Translations under genes and position numbers: made by a program
In this document: piece after piece, positions 5,737 to 6,470 of the stretch
Layout of the letters: every line of letters starts with the position of its first letter
How positions within the stretch are numbered: position 1 is the first letter of the stretch
Notes under the pieces: generated by a model
The model's database searches: none
Told to the model about the DNA's origin: nothing
Seen by the model: only the letters and a program-made list of their open reading frames with translations
Source: Bacteroidales bacterium UBA4284
GTDB taxonomy: Bacteria; Bacteroidota; Bacteroidia; Bacteroidales; UBA932
Direction: 5' to 3'
Assembly (NCBI GenBank): GCA_002395925.1
Contig: DGVM01000026.1
Coordinates: 1 to 6,470 of the forward strand
Length of the DNA: 6,470 nt

Positions 5737-5872
5737 CAAATGCGTAAACGCGTAAATGAGCAGGCGCACAAATGAGTAAAAGGGTAAATGAATAAAAGCG
5801 TAAATGAGCATTTGAGTAAACGAGTCATTGAGTAATTGAGTAAGTGCGTAAACGAGTAAACGAATAAAGCCA
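5737..5872 (+). repeat. Tandem array of 17 degenerate octamers, consensus TAAAYGAG
   Basis: Cutting the sequence every 8 bp from 5737 gives 17 units with no gap: CAAATGCG, TAAACGCG, TAAATGAG, CAGGCGCA, CAAATGAG, TAAAAGGG, TAAATGAA, TAAAAGCG, TAAATGAG, CATTTGAG, TAAACGAG, TCATTGAG, TAATTGAG, TAAGTGCG, TAAACGAG, TAAACGAA, TAAAGCCA. Position 6 is G in 16 of 17, position 2 is A in 16 of 17, and position 1 is always T or C. The last base of the array is the A of the ATG at 5872. CATTTGCG at 5721 may be an outlying unit. It is probably an array of contiguous protein-binding sites, like the heptads of RHH partition/regulator proteins (inference). Confidence 0.85.
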
Positions 5873-6165
5873 TGACACAACTGGACGATTTCAAAAGAGT
5901 GCTGGGACTGGATGAGAATTTCCAGCAGGAAAAGGCAGCACCCAAACCCGTGAAGGAACAGGCGGTGAATAAGGAAAAGCAGGATGCTACCCGCAGGACG
6001 GTTTCTATCCCCGGGGACCTGCATACCCGGATCTGCCTTCTGGGATTATGGATGAACAATACCGGCGTCAGCGACAATCCCAGGATGTATGAGATTATCA
6101 ACACCCTTCTGGAGGACTATTTGGAGCGCCACCCCGAAGCCGCAAAGTTCGTAAGGAAAGCGTAG
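5872..6165 (+). CDS. Small ribbon-helix-helix-like protein downstream of the octamer array
   Basis: This is a 97-residue protein. Residues 1-40 are polar and flexible (FKRVLGLDENFQQEKAAPKP, then VKEQAVNKEKQ). Residues 41-87 look like an RHH or DUF3408-like DNA-binding domain: strand RRTVSIPGDLHTRI, helix CLLGLWMNN, then helix RMYEIINTLLEDYLERH. The start is the only reasonable ATG and has no Shine-Dalgarno; it abuts the last octamer of the array. Small RHH proteins commonly bind repeated operators in front of their own gene as autorepressors or, with a ParA-type ATPase, as centromere-binding proteins. No ParA is visible here, so I call only probable DNA binding and autoregulation (inference). 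Transcription is opposite to the transfer operon. Confidence 0.75.
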   Translation: MTQLDDFKRVLGLDENFQQEKAAPKPVKEQAVNKEKQDATRRTVSIPGDLHTRICLLGLWMNNTGVSDNPRMYEIINTLLEDYLERHPEAAKFVRKA

Positions 6166-6169
6166 GATA

Positions 6170-6201
6170 GCCGGGCAGGCAGGTTTACCTGACTGCCGGG
6201 C
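6170..6201 (+). terminator. Strong imperfect hairpin just after the RHH-like gene, possible terminator
   Basis: GCCGGGCAGGCAGG (6170-6183) pairs with CCTGACTGCCGGGC (6188-6201) with two mismatches around a loop of about 4 nt. It begins 5 nt after the stop codon of the gene at 5872. No T-run follows, so it is not a classical intrinsic terminator; it may stop transcription weakly, protect the mRNA end, or be the first of the series of hairpins that continues to 6379. Confidence 0.45.
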
Positions 6202-6222
6202 GGTGAGAGGCGCGGCGGTGGA

Positions 6223-6379
6223 ACAGTCTCTGGCGTTTGGGCAGGGAGGACGAAGTCCGGACGGCCCAAATGACAGAGTCTGTGGAGCCGTGAGACTTGT
6301 GCAGCGGCTTGTCCGCTGCATAGGTCTCAAGCGCCGACGGAGCGGAAGTGGTGTTGGCGGCCCCGCCGACAACACGACT
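6223..6379 (+). other. Region of strong stem-loops without a gene (possible structured RNA or DNA site)
   Basis: Three hairpins follow one another. First, ACAGTCTCT (6223-6231) pairs with AGAGTCTGT (6275-6283) with one mismatch; after a 2x2 internal loop, CGTTTGGGC (6234-6242) pairs with GCCCAAATG (6264-6272) with one G-U, and GGAC-GAA-GTCC (6248-6258) lies inside. Second, TGAGAC (6291-6296) pairs with GTCTCA (6324-6329); after a 2x2 internal loop, GTGCAGCGG (6299-6307) pairs with CCGCTGCAT (6313-6321), loop CTTGT. Third, GTGTT-GGCGG (6351-6360) pairs with CCGCC (6363-6367) and AACAC (6371-6375), with a 3-nt bulge. The G-U pair and symmetric internal loops suggest RNA folding on the plus strand, but a DNA role (second oriT, attachment or replication site) is possible. 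I recognise no known RNA family. Confidence 0.5.
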
Positions 6380-6400
6380 GGAGCGACCTCCGGTTTGAGC

Positions 6401-6470
6401 ATGTCGAGGAAAATGAGTAATTTTACACCGACAAATCGGGATTTGCCAGCATATGCTGATATGAAACACT
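6401..6470 (+). CDS. Possible start of a further gene (runs off the window)
   Basis: From ATG 6401 the frame is open to the window end and reads MSRKMSNFTPTNRDLPAYAD then MKH; a second in-frame ATG at 6413 gives MSNFTPTNR. GAGGAAA lies between the two, which could serve as a ribosome site for 6413. Composition becomes less GC-rich and protein-like after the hairpin region. With about 20 codons visible, no family can be named and a chance open frame is possible. Confidence 0.35.
   Translation, partial: MSRKMSNFTPTNRDLPAYADMKH

Larger units (their letters stand above)
1..6470. mobile_element. Internal segment of a Bacteroidota mobilizable/conjugative element
   Basis: The gene set (MobC-like protein, relaxase, coupling ATPase, SSB, toprim primase, small HTH and RHH-like proteins) is typical of the transfer and replication modules of Bacteroidales mobile elements. 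No tra genes for a mating channel, no integrase, no rep gene and no element end are visible, so plasmid versus integrated element cannot be decided. Because a coupling ATPase is present, the element is more than a minimal mobilizable cassette. Host assignment rests on protein types and on TAnnTTTG-like promoter matches. Confidence 0.75.

Noticed and set aside
5737..5872. CRISPR array
   Set aside because: Units are 8 bp and contiguous with no spacers.
5635..6104. Two leftward open frames with repeated SFTHLL/YAFTHL-like sequence
   Set aside because: They are translations of the octamer array and of the antisense of the RHH-like gene; the repeated peptide only mirrors the 8-bp repeat read three-fold.
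6246..6262. Resemblance to the conserved GAGGAAAGTCCGG segment of RNase P RNA
   Set aside because: Only a short stretch (GGAGGACGAAGTCCGGAC) is similar, it folds on itself as GGAC-GAA-GTCC, and the other conserved RNase P elements are absent.
6170..6400. Retron or group II intron RNA
   Set aside because: No reverse transcriptase is visible, no intron 5' end (GTGCG) or domain V is seen, and the visible codons after 6401 show no recognisable motif.

Overview
The window looks like the mobilisation and maintenance region of a Bacteroidota (probably Bacteroidales) mobile element: a mobilizable or conjugative plasmid, or an integrative element. This rests on protein types (a zinc-finger-less toprim primase, a MobC-like relaxosome protein, a relaxase with an HxH motif, a 629-residue VirD4/TraG-type ATPase, a short SSB), on start sites mostly lacking Shine-Dalgarno sequences, and on promoter-like matches to the Bacteroides consensus (TAnnTTTG at -7, TTTG near -33). 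No integrase, rep gene or element end is visible, so the class of element is not settled.

Layout. At the left end, reading leftwards, are a toprim primase gene and a helix-turn-helix gene that runs off the window; they overlap by ATGA. An AT-rich gap (1096-1277) follows, holding a perfect 21-bp palindrome and smaller repeats. It separates the primase from a rightward gene for a 104-residue HTH protein. That gene meets the end of the leftward transfer operon with the two stop codons overlapping. The operon (5476 down to 1589) reads mobC-like, ssb, relaxase, virD4/traG-like, with short gaps, the last only 1 nt. Upstream of it lies a cluster of inverted repeats that is the best oriT candidate, then a well-spaced Bacteroides-type promoter.

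Right of that promoter a divergent promoter reads into 17 exactly tandem degenerate octamers (consensus TAAAYGAG), which run without a gap into the ATG of a 97-residue ribbon-helix-helix-like protein. The palindrome half-site GCGTAAAC recurs inside the octamer array, and its reverse complement (as GTTTACG) lies between the two divergent promoters, so one regulator may read all three places. The last 300 bases hold a series of strong hairpins without a convincing gene, and possibly the first codons of a further gene at 6401.

Working model (inference). The MobC-like protein and relaxase assemble on the upstream inverted repeats, nick the DNA and pass the strand to the VirD4-type coupling ATPase. 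SSB and primase would coat and re-prime the single strand. The HTH and RHH proteins probably control the two divergent promoter regions. The octamer array with its adjacent RHH-like gene has the architecture of an autoregulator/centromere unit and is the most unusual feature.
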